Source: an uncultured Neisseria sp.
GTDB taxonomy: Bacteria; Pseudomonadota; Gammaproteobacteria; Burkholderiales; Neisseriaceae
Direction of reading: 5' to 3'
Assembly: GCA_947097615.1 (NCBI GenBank)
Contig: CAMURX010000065.1
Span: 1-8,740, forward strand
DNA: 8,740 nt
The position numbers and the translations under genes were made by a program. Positions 1 to 5,837 of this stretch are shown here, piece by piece. The stretch's first letter is position 1, and each line of letters starts with the position of its first letter. The notes below the pieces were generated by a model. The model searched no databases. It saw only the letters and a program-made list of their open reading frames with translations, and was not told where the DNA came from.

Positions 1-7
1 AAAACAC

Positions 8-691
8 ATGAAAAAATGCGTGATACTGAGCGGCGCCGGCATCAGCGCCGAGAGCGGGTTACAGACTTTCCGCGACAGCGACGGCCTGTGGGAAGGACAC
101 CGTATTGAAGACGTCTGCACCCCCGCAGCCTTTGAGCGCAGTCCGCAAACCGTTATCGACTTTTACAACGAGCGCCGCCGCAAAGCCGCGGCCGCCGCGC
201 CCAATGCCGCCCATCTGGCCATTGCCCGCCTGCAGCAGGGCTACGACACCCGCATCGTTACCCAAAACGTCGATGATTTGCACGAGCGCGCCGGCAGCCG
301 CCAAGTGCTGCACCTGCACGGCGAGCTGAACAAACTGCGCAGCAGCATCGACGAGGGCGAAATCATCGGCTGGCAGGGCGACCAGCGGCTGGAAGACTGC
401 GACAGCAAAGGCTGGCCGCTGCGCCCGCATATCGTTTGGTTCGGCGAAGAAGTGCCGCTGATCGGGCAGGCCGCGCAATGGGTGGAAGCGGCCGACACCG
501 TCATCGTGGTCGGCACGTCGCTCAAAGTCTATCCCGCCGCCGGCCTGCTCGCCTACGCCCGCGCCGATGCGGACATCTACCTGATCGACCCCAAGCCCAA
601 CCTGAGCAGCCGCCGCGTCGAAATCATCCCCCAAACCGCCTGCGCCGGCGTACCGCCGCTGGTGGAATGGCTGTTGGCAAAGGCAGCCTGA
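8..691 (+). CDS. Sirtuin-family NAD-dependent protein deacylase (CobB-like)
   Basis: A Sir2-family enzyme that removes acyl groups from protein lysines using NAD+, giving nicotinamide and O-acyl-ADP-ribose; probably cytosolic. Its 227 residues form one complete Rossmann-type domain. Visible motifs are GAGISAESG (9-17) and TFRD (20-23) for NAD binding, TQNVDDLHERAG (85-96), the catalytic His104 in LHGEL, PHIVWFGE (140-147) and GTSLKVYPAA (169-178). Tyr53 and Arg56 in FYNERR match the Tyr-x-x-Arg pair that lets CobB and SIRT5 bind succinyl or malonyl lysine, so a deacylase of acidic acyl groups is possible. The zinc-ribbon cysteines of ordinary CobB are largely missing: only Cys131 remains between residues 104 and 150. 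The ATG is 7 bases from the window edge, so its ribosome site and any upstream partner cannot be judged. The stop codon lies within a DUS. It converges on the six-gene operon and is probably unrelated to it. Confidence 0.93.
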   Translation: MKKCVILSGAGISAESGLQTFRDSDGLWEGHRIEDVCTPAAFERSPQTVIDFYNERRRKAAAAAPNAAHLAIARLQQGYDTRIVTQNVDDLHERAGSRQVLHLHGELNKLRSSIDEGEIIGWQGDQRLEDCDSKGWPLRPHIVWFGEEVPLIGQAAQWVEAADTVIVVGTSLKVYPAAGLLAYARADADIYLIDPKPNLSSRRVEIIPQTACAGVPPLVEWLLAKAA

Positions 692-722
692 ACCCTTTGC
701 AAAACCCCAAAGGCAGCCTGAA
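678..722 (+). repeat. Two tandem AGGCAGCCTGAA uptake sequences
   Basis: A 15-base direct repeat, CAAAGGCAGCCTGAA, occurs at 678..692 and 708..722, exactly 30 bases apart. Each copy contains an exact AGGCAGCCTGAA uptake sequence (681..692 and 711..722). The first contains the TGA stop of the sirtuin gene (689..691). A degenerate third copy, AAGCAGCTTGAA, follows at 729..740 and an inverted one at 756..767. DUS bind the ComP pilin and promote uptake of related DNA in Neisseriaceae. Confidence 0.85.
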
Positions 723-765
723 AAATAAAAGCAGCTTGAAAACCGTTTTGCGGCTTTCAGGCTGC
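721..765 (-). terminator. Intrinsic terminator of the six-gene operon, built from an inverted DUS pair
   Basis: Positions 731..765 fold into a hairpin. The outer arms are GCAGCTTGAAA and TTTCAGGCTGC (11 pairs including one G-U), and after one A/C mismatch an inner CCG/CGG adds three pairs around a TTTTG loop. Read on the - strand it is followed at once by TTTTATTTTT (complement of 721..730), the expected U-rich tail. It starts three bases after the stop codon of the ketosynthase gene, the last gene of the operon. On the + strand no good T-run follows, so it is a weaker terminator for the convergent sirtuin gene. A near-identical 35-base copy lies at 7017..7051. Confidence 0.85.
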
Positions 766-767
766 CC

Positions 768-1697
768 TTAAATCTGCAAACACAAAATATTGCACGTCAG
801 CCCGGCGGCGGTGCCGGTGAGCAGGATTTTGTTTCCTGTTTTCAGACGGCCTTCGTCGAGCGCCTGGCACAGGGCGAAGGGAACGGAGGCGGAAACCATA
901 TTGCCGTATTGCGCTACGGTATCGATGTATTGCCCTGTTTTGAAACCCAGTGTTTCCATCATCAGCGGCAGGGCTTTGCTGGCCTGATGGGGGATGACGA
1001 GGTCGATGTCGGCCAGGCTTAACCGGGTTTGCGCCCAAAATTCGGCAAACAGGGCGGGGATTTTTTGGCGGGAGAGTTTGAGCACTTCGCGCCCTTTCAT
1101 GTCAAACAGAAATTCGGCGGGGTCGCTTTGGGCGTAACGCTGCGGCGGCAGGGCGGTAAGGCCGCCGCGGATTTCGGTGCTGTGTGCGCCCTGCGGCCAG
1201 GTTTGCTGCACGGCGGCAATCACGCCTTTTTCGGCTTCGGTGCGGCGGATGACGACGGCTGCCGCGCCGTCGCCGAATAATTCGAAACTCTCGCGCTGGG
1301 CGGGATTGAGTACGCAGGAGGCGAGATCGCCGGCGACAATCAGTGCGGTGCGGTAGCGGCCTGCGGCGATTGGGTACGACAGGGTGTCGAGCGCGGTGAT
1401 GAAGCTGGTGCAGGTGGAGTTGACGTCCCACGCGGGGATGCTTGTGCCTTGGGCGATTTGTTCGTGAATCAGGGCGGCGGTGCAGGGGATGGGCTGTACG
1501 CCCACGGCGGCGGCGGAGACGATGCAGTCCAAATCGGCGGCGGCGATGCCGGCTTTGGCCAGCGCCTTGCGGGCGGCATCGCACATCATGCTGAGCTGGG
1601 TTTCGCCGTCGGCGGCGCGGTAGCGGGTTTGTGCGCCGAACTGTACGCGCCGTGCAGACAGGCTGCTGCCCCAGCCGATGATTTCCAGTTTGTTCAT
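768..1697 (-). CDS. Beta-ketoacyl-ACP synthase III (FabH/OleA-like ketosynthase)
   Basis: A thiolase-fold ketosynthase III that condenses an acyl thioester with a second acyl or malonyl thioester, releasing a beta-keto product. At 309 residues it is close to FabH (about 317) and shorter than OleA (about 340). The triad is present: Cys96 in DVNSTCTSF, His237 in IPHQAS, Asn266 in YGNMVSAS. FGDGAAAVV (141-149) is the family signature. The sequence around the cysteine (STCTS) and the C-terminal loop GTAAGLT differ from housekeeping FabH (AACAG, GFGGGLTW), so this is likely a specialised paralogue with another substrate. The ATG overlaps the stop of the preceding gene as ATGA, with GAGAG six bases upstream, which fixes the start. 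It is the last gene of the operon, just before the terminator. The OleD-like reductase in the same operon suggests that this enzyme makes the ketone that one reduces. Substrate and partner are inferred, not shown. Confidence 0.9.
   Translation of the reverse strand: MNKLEIIGWGSSLSARRVQFGAQTRYRAADGETQLSMMCDAARKALAKAGIAAADLDCIVSAAAVGVQPIPCTAALIHEQIAQGTSIPAWDVNSTCTSFITALDTLSYPIAAGRYRTALIVAGDLASCVLNPAQRESFELFGDGAAAVVIRRTEAEKGVIAAVQQTWPQGAHSTEIRGGLTALPPQRYAQSDPAEFLFDMKGREVLKLSRQKIPALFAEFWAQTRLSLADIDLVIPHQASKALPLMMETLGFKTGQYIDTVAQYGNMVSASVPFALCQALDEGRLKTGNKILLTGTAAGLTCNILCLQI
841..852 (-). repeat. DUS AGGCCGTCTGAA
   Basis: Exact Neisseria-dialect uptake sequence inside the ketosynthase gene, read on the coding strand, where it encodes part of Gly-Arg-Leu-Lys near the C terminus. 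Confidence 0.85.
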
Positions 1698-2959
1698 ATT
1701 TTTCTCTCGATGCGTTTGAGTTTGCGGTTTTCAGGCTGCGTGTAGGGGATAAAGCGGTATTGCACGTCCTCGATGCCGTATTGCGTCATCAGGTTTTCAA
1801 ACCGGCAAACGATGGCATTTTGCTGCTGCCCGTGGCCGTCTGAAAGGGCGATTTCGACGGTATGGTTGTCGGTTTGGCAGACGCGGTATTCGCGGATGCC
1901 GTCAACAAACAAAATGCAGCGGCGGATAAAGTCGGGATAGATTTCTACGGTTTCGCCCGCGCGGTCAGTAAAGACAAAGATGTCGTCGGTGCGGCCTTCG
2001 ATTTTTTCCAGCGCCAGATGGGGCGAGCCGCACGGGCAGGGTTCGCGGCGGATGTGCAGGATGTCGTTGAGACGGTAGCGCACAAAAGCCTGCGAGCGGC
2101 GTTTGAGATCGGTAATCACGGGGATGAAGCGGGTGTTGTCCAGCCATTCTGGTTCAACCATTACGATGTCTTCGTTCAGGTGCAGCGTGCCGCAGCGGCA
2201 GGTGGCGGCGAGAAAGCCTTCGGTGGCCTGGTAGATTTGATCGACAAAAGGCCGTCTGAACGCGACGGCGATGTGTGCGGCATCGCGCGTTTCCAAAACT
2301 TCGGCTACCGAGATGACTTTTTGCAGATTGAGATTCAGACGGCCTTGATTTTGGAAGTCCGCCAAACGTGCCAGCACCGAGGCGGGCGCAACCAAAATGG
2401 TGGGGCGCATCTGTTGCAGCGCGTCCAGATGCTGCGGCAGCGGCGTTTGCATATCGAAAAAGCGAAACGCCAAAAAGCGCGAATCCAGCGTTTGATACAG
2501 ATTGTTGTCGGCACGCAGGAAAAAGGCGATGCGCTGGCCGAACAGCCTGCCCTGCGGCAGCATTTTGGCCAGCACCGCCGCCGCCCACATCGCCTGCTCT
2601 TCGGGCGTGGTCAGAAACAGGCCGCGATGCCCCGATGTACCGGAAGACAAACCCACCGACACGCGGCCGATTGCGGGCGAAAAATCGCGGCTGCGCTCGG
2701 CTTCGAGGGCAACGGCCAGCGCCTCTTCTTTGCCGATGCCTACGGTGTTGAGCGCGTCAAAGTTATCCATCATCAGGGTTTTGTCCATCTGAAAGCGTGC
2801 AAAGTCAATGCCGTTGCGAAAATACGGCGCATGCCGTCTGAAAAATTCGAGCTGCCTTTTGATCGCGTCCTGCTGCCAGGCGGTTACGGCGGCGCGGGTT
2901 CGGCGGGGAAACCAGCGGGTGCGGACAAAGGTAGCGAGAAACAGCCACAGCCTGTTCAT
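1694..2959 (-). CDS. Adenylate-forming enzyme, PaaK / coenzyme F390 synthetase-related
   Basis: A 421-residue member of the ANL (acyl-adenylating) superfamily, of the PaaK/CapK/F390-synthetase type. Such enzymes activate a carboxylic acid with ATP and usually pass it to CoA or another acceptor. Motifs in order: the phosphate loop SSGTSG (105-110), YQATEG (243-248), RYRLND (294-299), GRTDD (322-326) at the hinge to the C-terminal domain, and Lys413/Lys415 in the terminal basic segment as candidate catalytic lysine. Cysteine pairs CRC (254-256) and CPC (308-310) resemble the possible metal site of PaaK relatives. The frame stays open upstream to 3133, but the ATG at 2959 is preferred: it overlaps the hydrolase stop as ATGA, has GGCGG six bases upstream, and the extra 58 residues are an arginine/proline-rich stretch lying over the hydrolase gene. 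The start MNRLWLFLATFV may be a hydrophobic membrane-contacting helix. It could feed the ketosynthase encoded just downstream; the acid is unknown. Confidence 0.87.
   Translation of the reverse strand: MNRLWLFLATFVRTRWFPRRTRAAVTAWQQDAIKRQLEFFRRHAPYFRNGIDFARFQMDKTLMMDNFDALNTVGIGKEEALAVALEAERSRDFSPAIGRVSVGLSSGTSGHRGLFLTTPEEQAMWAAAVLAKMLPQGRLFGQRIAFFLRADNNLYQTLDSRFLAFRFFDMQTPLPQHLDALQQMRPTILVAPASVLARLADFQNQGRLNLNLQKVISVAEVLETRDAAHIAVAFRRPFVDQIYQATEGFLAATCRCGTLHLNEDIVMVEPEWLDNTRFIPVITDLKRRSQAFVRYRLNDILHIRREPCPCGSPHLALEKIEGRTDDIFVFTDRAGETVEIYPDFIRRCILFVDGIREYRVCQTDNHTVEIALSDGHGQQQNAIVCRFENLMTQYGIEDVQYRFIPYTQPENRKLKRIERKI
1835..1844 (+). repeat. DUS core GCCGTCTGAA (TG-flanked)
   Basis: The exact 10-base core with TG in place of AG or AT in front, inside the adenylate-forming gene. 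Read on the coding strand it contributes to Leu-Ser-Asp-Gly. Confidence 0.7.
2249..2260 (+). repeat. DUS AGGCCGTCTGAA
   Basis: Exact Neisseria-dialect uptake sequence in the adenylate-forming gene, antisense to its coding strand, where the bases encode Phe-Arg-Arg-Pro. Confidence 0.85.
2334..2345 (-). repeat. DUS AGGCCGTCTGAA
   Basis: Exact Neisseria-dialect uptake sequence in the adenylate-forming gene, sense to the coding strand (Gly-Arg-Leu-Asn). It faces the copy at 2249..2260 with 73 bases between. Confidence 0.85.
2831..2842 (+). repeat. DUS ATGCCGTCTGAA
   Basis: The only exact AT-type (meningococcal) uptake sequence in the window, in the 5' part of the adenylate-forming gene, antisense to it. 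A one-mismatch version, ATGCCGTCTGAC, lies at 3008..3019 in the hydrolase gene. Confidence 0.85.
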
Positions 2960-3762
2960 AAGATACCGCCGATGTATTCGGGCGTATCGTGGCTGACCAG
3001 TACGCGAATGCCGTCTGACTGGATGGTTTGCAGCAGGGCGGTGTTGGCGCGGTAGGCGGCGAAGTCGTCTTGAATCAGGCGCGGGATGCGGCGCATCTGG
3101 TCGGTCAGCGCGAGCACGTCCTGCCCCCAGCACACGTCGGCGGCGAGAAAGATTTTGTATTCGGGTACAAACAGGCAGCCCTGCCCTTTGGCGTGGCCGT
3201 CGAGCGCGGCCAGAAACAGCGAGCCGTCGCCCAACAAATCGGCGCTGGGCGCGTAGGGAAAGGCCGTCTGAACGCCGTTTATCGGCACGATTTGGGCGCG
3301 CTGCTCGAAATCGTCGGGCAGAAATTCGGGAAAAATCAGCGAGCGCAGCTTGTTTTCGCGGTAGGTGTCCCAGCAGCCCTGCGTGAGCAGCAGTCGGGCA
3401 TGGGGAAAGGATTTGAGGCCGCCGATGTGGTCGGGGTGCAGGTGGGAAACAATAACGGTATCAATCTCTTGCGCCGCGATGCCCTCGGCGGCCAAACGCG
3501 CGGCAATGGTGTCTTCGGCGCGGACATAAGTGGGGTTGATGGCGCGGTAAATCAGGTATTTCCAATAAAAGCGGTTGAGCGCAGTGCCGTATCCGGTGTC
3601 GTACAGGATATGGCCGTGAACGCGGTGTTTGATCAGAAACACGCCGGCCTGGAACACGCGTTTTTGCTTGGGGTGGTGGCGGAAAATGCGTTGTAAGTGG
3701 TTGACGCAGTGGCCGCAGGCGAAATAGCGGACGGATTCAATCAAGGGGGCAGTGGCGGACAT
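2956..3762 (-). CDS. Metallo-beta-lactamase-fold hydrolase, lactonase-like
   Basis: A 268-residue MBL-fold hydrolase resembling N-acyl-homoserine lactonases (AiiA/AttM type). Such enzymes use a pair of metal ions to hydrolyse lactones, thioesters or phosphoesters. The metal ligands are complete: His107, His109, Asp111 and His112 in SHLHPDHIGG, His190 in LDGHAKGQ, Asp209 in AADVCW and His258 in VSHDTPEY. The N-terminal layout (ACGHCVNH near 16-22, then ILYDTGYG at 52-59) also fits the lactonase branch. AiiA has a catalytic tyrosine three residues after the bridging aspartate; here that place is Trp212. The ATG at 3762 has AAGGA (3773..3777) ten bases upstream and overlaps the end of the reductase gene by 26 bases; its stop overlaps the next start as ATGA. 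Inside this operon it may release or open a product made by the synthase enzymes, or act as an editing hydrolase. Quorum quenching is possible but not favoured by the context. Confidence 0.88.
   Translation of the reverse strand: MSATAPLIESVRYFACGHCVNHLQRIFRHHPKQKRVFQAGVFLIKHRVHGHILYDTGYGTALNRFYWKYLIYRAINPTYVRAEDTIAARLAAEGIAAQEIDTVIVSHLHPDHIGGLKSFPHARLLLTQGCWDTYRENKLRSLIFPEFLPDDFEQRAQIVPINGVQTAFPYAPSADLLGDGSLFLAALDGHAKGQGCLFVPEYKIFLAADVCWGQDVLALTDQMRRIPRLIQDDFAAYRANTALLQTIQSDGIRVLVSHDTPEYIGGIL
3261..3272 (+). repeat. DUS AGGCCGTCTGAA
   Basis: Exact Neisseria-dialect uptake sequence in the hydrolase gene, antisense to it. The coding strand reads Val-Gln-Thr-Ala-Phe through it. Confidence 0.85.
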
Positions 3763-4717
3763 AGTGTTCGATTCCTTGTGCGATGCGGATGCGCGGCTCG
3801 TAGCCCAGCTCGCGCCGCGCTTTTTCGATGTTGAGGGTTTGGCTGTAAGTCAGCAGGCAGGCGGTGTAGCGCGTGAGCGGCGGCTCTTTGCGGATGCGCA
3901 AAAATTGATAGGTTTTTTCCAGTACATTGGCCGCTATCCACAAGCCGCGCTGCGATACGGCGCGGGTGCGCATGGTTTGCCCCGCAGCCTGAAAAAACCG
4001 CGCCAGCAGATCGGCAAAGGGCTGCGGCTCGCCGTTGGTGATGTTGTAGGCTTGGTTTAACGCGAGCCCGCATGCCAAAGCCAGATTCAGCGCGTGGGCA
4101 ACGTTTTCCACGCAGGTCAGGTCGGTCAGGTGTCGGCCGCCGTTGACCAGCGGGATGCCCATGCTGCGGTTGCGTGCGAGCAGGCGCGGGATGATGCTGG
4201 TGTCGCCCACGCCAAACAGCCCGCGCGGGCGGATAATCACATACGGCACGCCGCTTTCGCGCACCATCTGCTCGGCCAGGATTTTGCTGCGGATGTAGTG
4301 GTTGAGCCGGTTGTCGGCGGGTGCGTCGGTTTCGCGCAGGCCGGTTTGGTCGCGCGGGGCGGTGTAAATGCTGGGCGAAGACACAAACACCAGCCGCCGG
4401 ATGCCGTGTTGCAGGCAGCCTGAAAGCACGTTTTGCGTGCCCAGCACATTGGCGCGGTAAAAATCGCCCCAGCGTCCCCACACGCTCGACAAAGCGCCCG
4501 CGTGGATGCAGTAGTCTGCGCCATTTAGCGCCTGCGCCACCGCAGCTGCGTCCGACAAATCGCCGCACACGGTCTCGATGCCGCATTCGCGCTCCAGTTG
4601 CGCCGCCTTGTCCGCGTCGCGGCCGAAACCGCGCACCGCGTAACCCGCCGCCAGCAGCTCGCGCACGGCATAGCCGCCGAGAAAACCGGTCGCGCCGGTG
4701 ATCAAAACCTTTGCCAT
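3737..4717 (-). CDS. NAD(P)-dependent reductase of the extended SDR family, OleD / 3-beta-HSD-like
   Basis: A 326-residue extended short-chain dehydrogenase of the epimerase / 3-beta-hydroxysteroid dehydrogenase type. The nucleotide site is GATGFLG (8-14) and the catalytic residues are Ser113/Ser114 in VSSPSIY, Tyr141 and Lys145 in YIRSK. From memory it resembles OleD, which reduces 2-alkyl-3-keto acids in long-chain olefin synthesis: shared stretches include VRGFGR, SVWGRWGDFYRANVLGT, SSPSIY and the GDTSIIPRLLAR segment. Reduction of a beta-keto acyl product is therefore the best guess. ATG 4717 is chosen because the glycine loop then sits at the usual distance from the N terminus and GGAG precedes it by three bases; a GTG at 4726 (three extra residues, Met-Glu-Gln) is the alternative. 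Its stop overlaps the hydrolase gene by 26 bases. The gap before it holds a palindromic DUS pair. Family assignment is firm; substrate is inference. Confidence 0.9.
   Translation of the reverse strand: MAKVLITGATGFLGGYAVRELLAAGYAVRGFGRDADKAAQLERECGIETVCGDLSDAAAVAQALNGADYCIHAGALSSVWGRWGDFYRANVLGTQNVLSGCLQHGIRRLVFVSSPSIYTAPRDQTGLRETDAPADNRLNHYIRSKILAEQMVRESGVPYVIIRPRGLFGVGDTSIIPRLLARNRSMGIPLVNGGRHLTDLTCVENVAHALNLALACGLALNQAYNITNGEPQPFADLLARFFQAAGQTMRTRAVSQRGLWIAANVLEKTYQFLRIRKEPPLTRYTACLLTYSQTLNIEKARRELGYEPRIRIAQGIEHYVRHCPLD
3984..3993 (+). repeat. DUS-like core GCAGCCTGAA
   Basis: The ten-base core of the AGGCAGCCTGAA dialect preceded by CC rather than AG, inside the reductase gene. Probably a degenerate or weak uptake site. 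Confidence 0.5.
4413..4424 (+). repeat. DUS AGGCAGCCTGAA
   Basis: Exact second-dialect uptake sequence inside the reductase gene, antisense to it; the coding strand reads Leu-Ser-Gly-Cys-Leu through this place. Confidence 0.85.
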
Positions 4718-4733
4718 TTGCTCCACTTTCGTT

Positions 4734-4748
4734 TTCAGGCAGCCTGAA
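4734..4748. repeat. Palindromic overlapping DUS pair between acyltransferase and reductase genes
   Basis: The 15 bases TTCAGGCAGCCTGAA carry AGGCAGCCTGAA on the + strand (4737..4748) and AGGCTGCCTGAA on the - strand (4734..4745). A small hairpin (six pairs, three-base loop) is possible, but no T-run follows on the - strand, so it is unlikely to stop the operon transcript. It fills the only non-overlapping junction of the operon (4718..4763). Confidence 0.8.
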
Positions 4749-4763
4749 GAATTTCCAAGCTGT

Positions 4764-5837
4764 TTACAAACCGTATTTTTCCAAAATATTGCGGTACAAA
4801 CCGTTGCTCAGTCTGCCCAACAGATACCACACCGCCCGCCGCCGCAGCGGCAGATGGCGTACATACACCGCCGTGTATTCCAAAGCAGGCACTGCGCCGC
4901 GCGTTTTTTTAAACAAGGGTGCGCCGCTGCTCAAATGCTGGCGCAGACCGCGTTCGGCACAATAGCGGGCAATGAATACCGACAAACGCCGATACAGCGC
5001 TTCGCTTTGGGGCAGGCGCAAATCGTAGCCCAATACGGGCGTGGTCAGAATGCCGTTTTCCACAATCATGCCTGCACAGCCTGCCGCCACGCCGCCTGAA
5101 ACGCGCTCCATCAGATACAAATCCATCAGGCCGCGCGACACCGTTTCTTTTAAAAACAAGGCGGTAAACTGCATATTGCCGGCCGAGTATTTCCCCAGAT
5201 ACAGCGCGTTGTACGCGGCCAAGGCCGTCTGAAAATCCGCATCGGCGCTTTCACCGTCCAAGCGGCGGAAGCGGTAGCGCCCGTCGTCCAAAAGTTTCAA
5301 ATCGCGCCGGTTGTCGCGGCGGCGCAAAGCCTGCCGTTGGTCGTCCACCAGATAAATTTGGCGGCTGACCAGCAGCAGCCAGCCGTCCGCCGCCAGCTTG
5401 TCCAGCCAGTCGGCGTGGTGTGCGGCGTTGAGCGAGCGCAGCATCGGCGTATCGTTTGGCGCGGCCGCAATGGCGAGACGGCGCAAATCGGCAGGGCTGC
5501 GCCGCGTCAGGCCGTCTGAATACAAATGCGTGGACAAACCGAAATTCTGTATCCCTGCCACGCGGTGCGCCCCGCCCCAGCGCAGCAGCAGCGCAAGCGG
5601 CATCATAAATAATCCCAGCAAGGCAGCCTGAAAACGCGGCAGCTTGGCCAATTCGTCCCGCGCCGCACCCGTGAGCGCGGCATAGGGCGACACCGTCCAC
5701 GCCTGATTTCGTCCGCTGCGGGCGATGGAAAGCATGATGCCCTGTTCGAGTAGGCGCTTTTCGCTGCCGTCGTTGGCAATCAAATCGCGGCTAGGATAAT
5801 CGGCAAACAGGCGGCACAGGCCGTGGTTTAATTTCAT
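4764..5837 (-). CDS. GNAT/FemAB-like acyltransferase
   Basis: A 357-residue protein whose C-terminal half looks like a GNAT-fold transferase of the FemAB / Acetyltransf_6 kind. After an accessory N-terminal part, residues 235-270 give the strand pattern DLYLMERVSGGVAAGCAGMIVENGILTT, then LGYDLRLPQSEALYRRLSVFIARYCAERGL (269-298) matches the helix that follows the acyl donor site, and FKKTRGAVP (309-317) the Lys-x-x-x-Gly-Ala close of such domains. Residues 70-87 are hydrophobic (QAALLGLFMMPLALLLRW) and could contact membrane. GNAT enzymes transfer acyl groups to amines; FemAB relatives transfer aminoacyl groups from tRNA. The frame extends to an ATG at 5855, but 5837 is preferred: it overlaps the ATP-grasp stop as ATGA, with GGGG (5845..5848) seven bases upstream. 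The role may be acylation or aminoacylation of the operon's product. I cannot name the substrate, and the fold assignment rests on pattern alone. Confidence 0.72.
   Translation of the reverse strand: MKLNHGLCRLFADYPSRDLIANDGSEKRLLEQGIMLSIARSGRNQAWTVSPYAALTGAARDELAKLPRFQAALLGLFMMPLALLLRWGGAHRVAGIQNFGLSTHLYSDGLTRRSPADLRRLAIAAAPNDTPMLRSLNAAHHADWLDKLAADGWLLLVSRQIYLVDDQRQALRRRDNRRDLKLLDDGRYRFRRLDGESADADFQTALAAYNALYLGKYSAGNMQFTALFLKETVSRGLMDLYLMERVSGGVAAGCAGMIVENGILTTPVLGYDLRLPQSEALYRRLSVFIARYCAERGLRQHLSSGAPLFKKTRGAVPALEYTAVYVRHLPLRRRAVWYLLGRLSNGLYRNILEKYGL
5222..5233 (+). repeat. DUS AGGCCGTCTGAA
   Basis: Exact Neisseria-dialect uptake sequence in the acyltransferase gene, antisense to it (coding strand reads Phe-Gln-Thr-Ala-Leu). 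Confidence 0.85.
5509..5520 (+). repeat. DUS AGGCCGTCTGAA
   Basis: Exact Neisseria-dialect uptake sequence in the acyltransferase gene, antisense. It encodes Tyr-Ser-Asp-Gly-Leu, the same pentapeptide produced by the copy at 6099..6110 in the ATP-grasp gene. Confidence 0.85.
5621..5632 (+). repeat. DUS AGGCAGCCTGAA
   Basis: Exact second-dialect uptake sequence within the acyltransferase gene, antisense. It encodes Phe-Gln-Ala-Ala-Leu at the start of the hydrophobic segment. Confidence 0.85.

Noticed and set aside
59..634. 191-codon - strand frame opposite the sirtuin gene
   Set aside because: Low-complexity Ala/Gly/Val translation opposite a clear sirtuin; a shadow frame.
1862..3055. Long open frame of 397 codons on the + strand opposite the adenylate-forming gene
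   Set aside because: The translation is rich in Gln, Arg and Ala with no recognisable motif, and it lies opposite a gene with clear ANL motifs. It is a GC-rich shadow frame.
2960..3133. 58-codon N-terminal extension of the adenylate-forming enzyme
   Set aside because: The extension is an Arg/Pro-rich stretch lying over the end of the hydrolase gene. The ATG at 2959 forms an ATGA overlap and has a GGCGG ribosome site.
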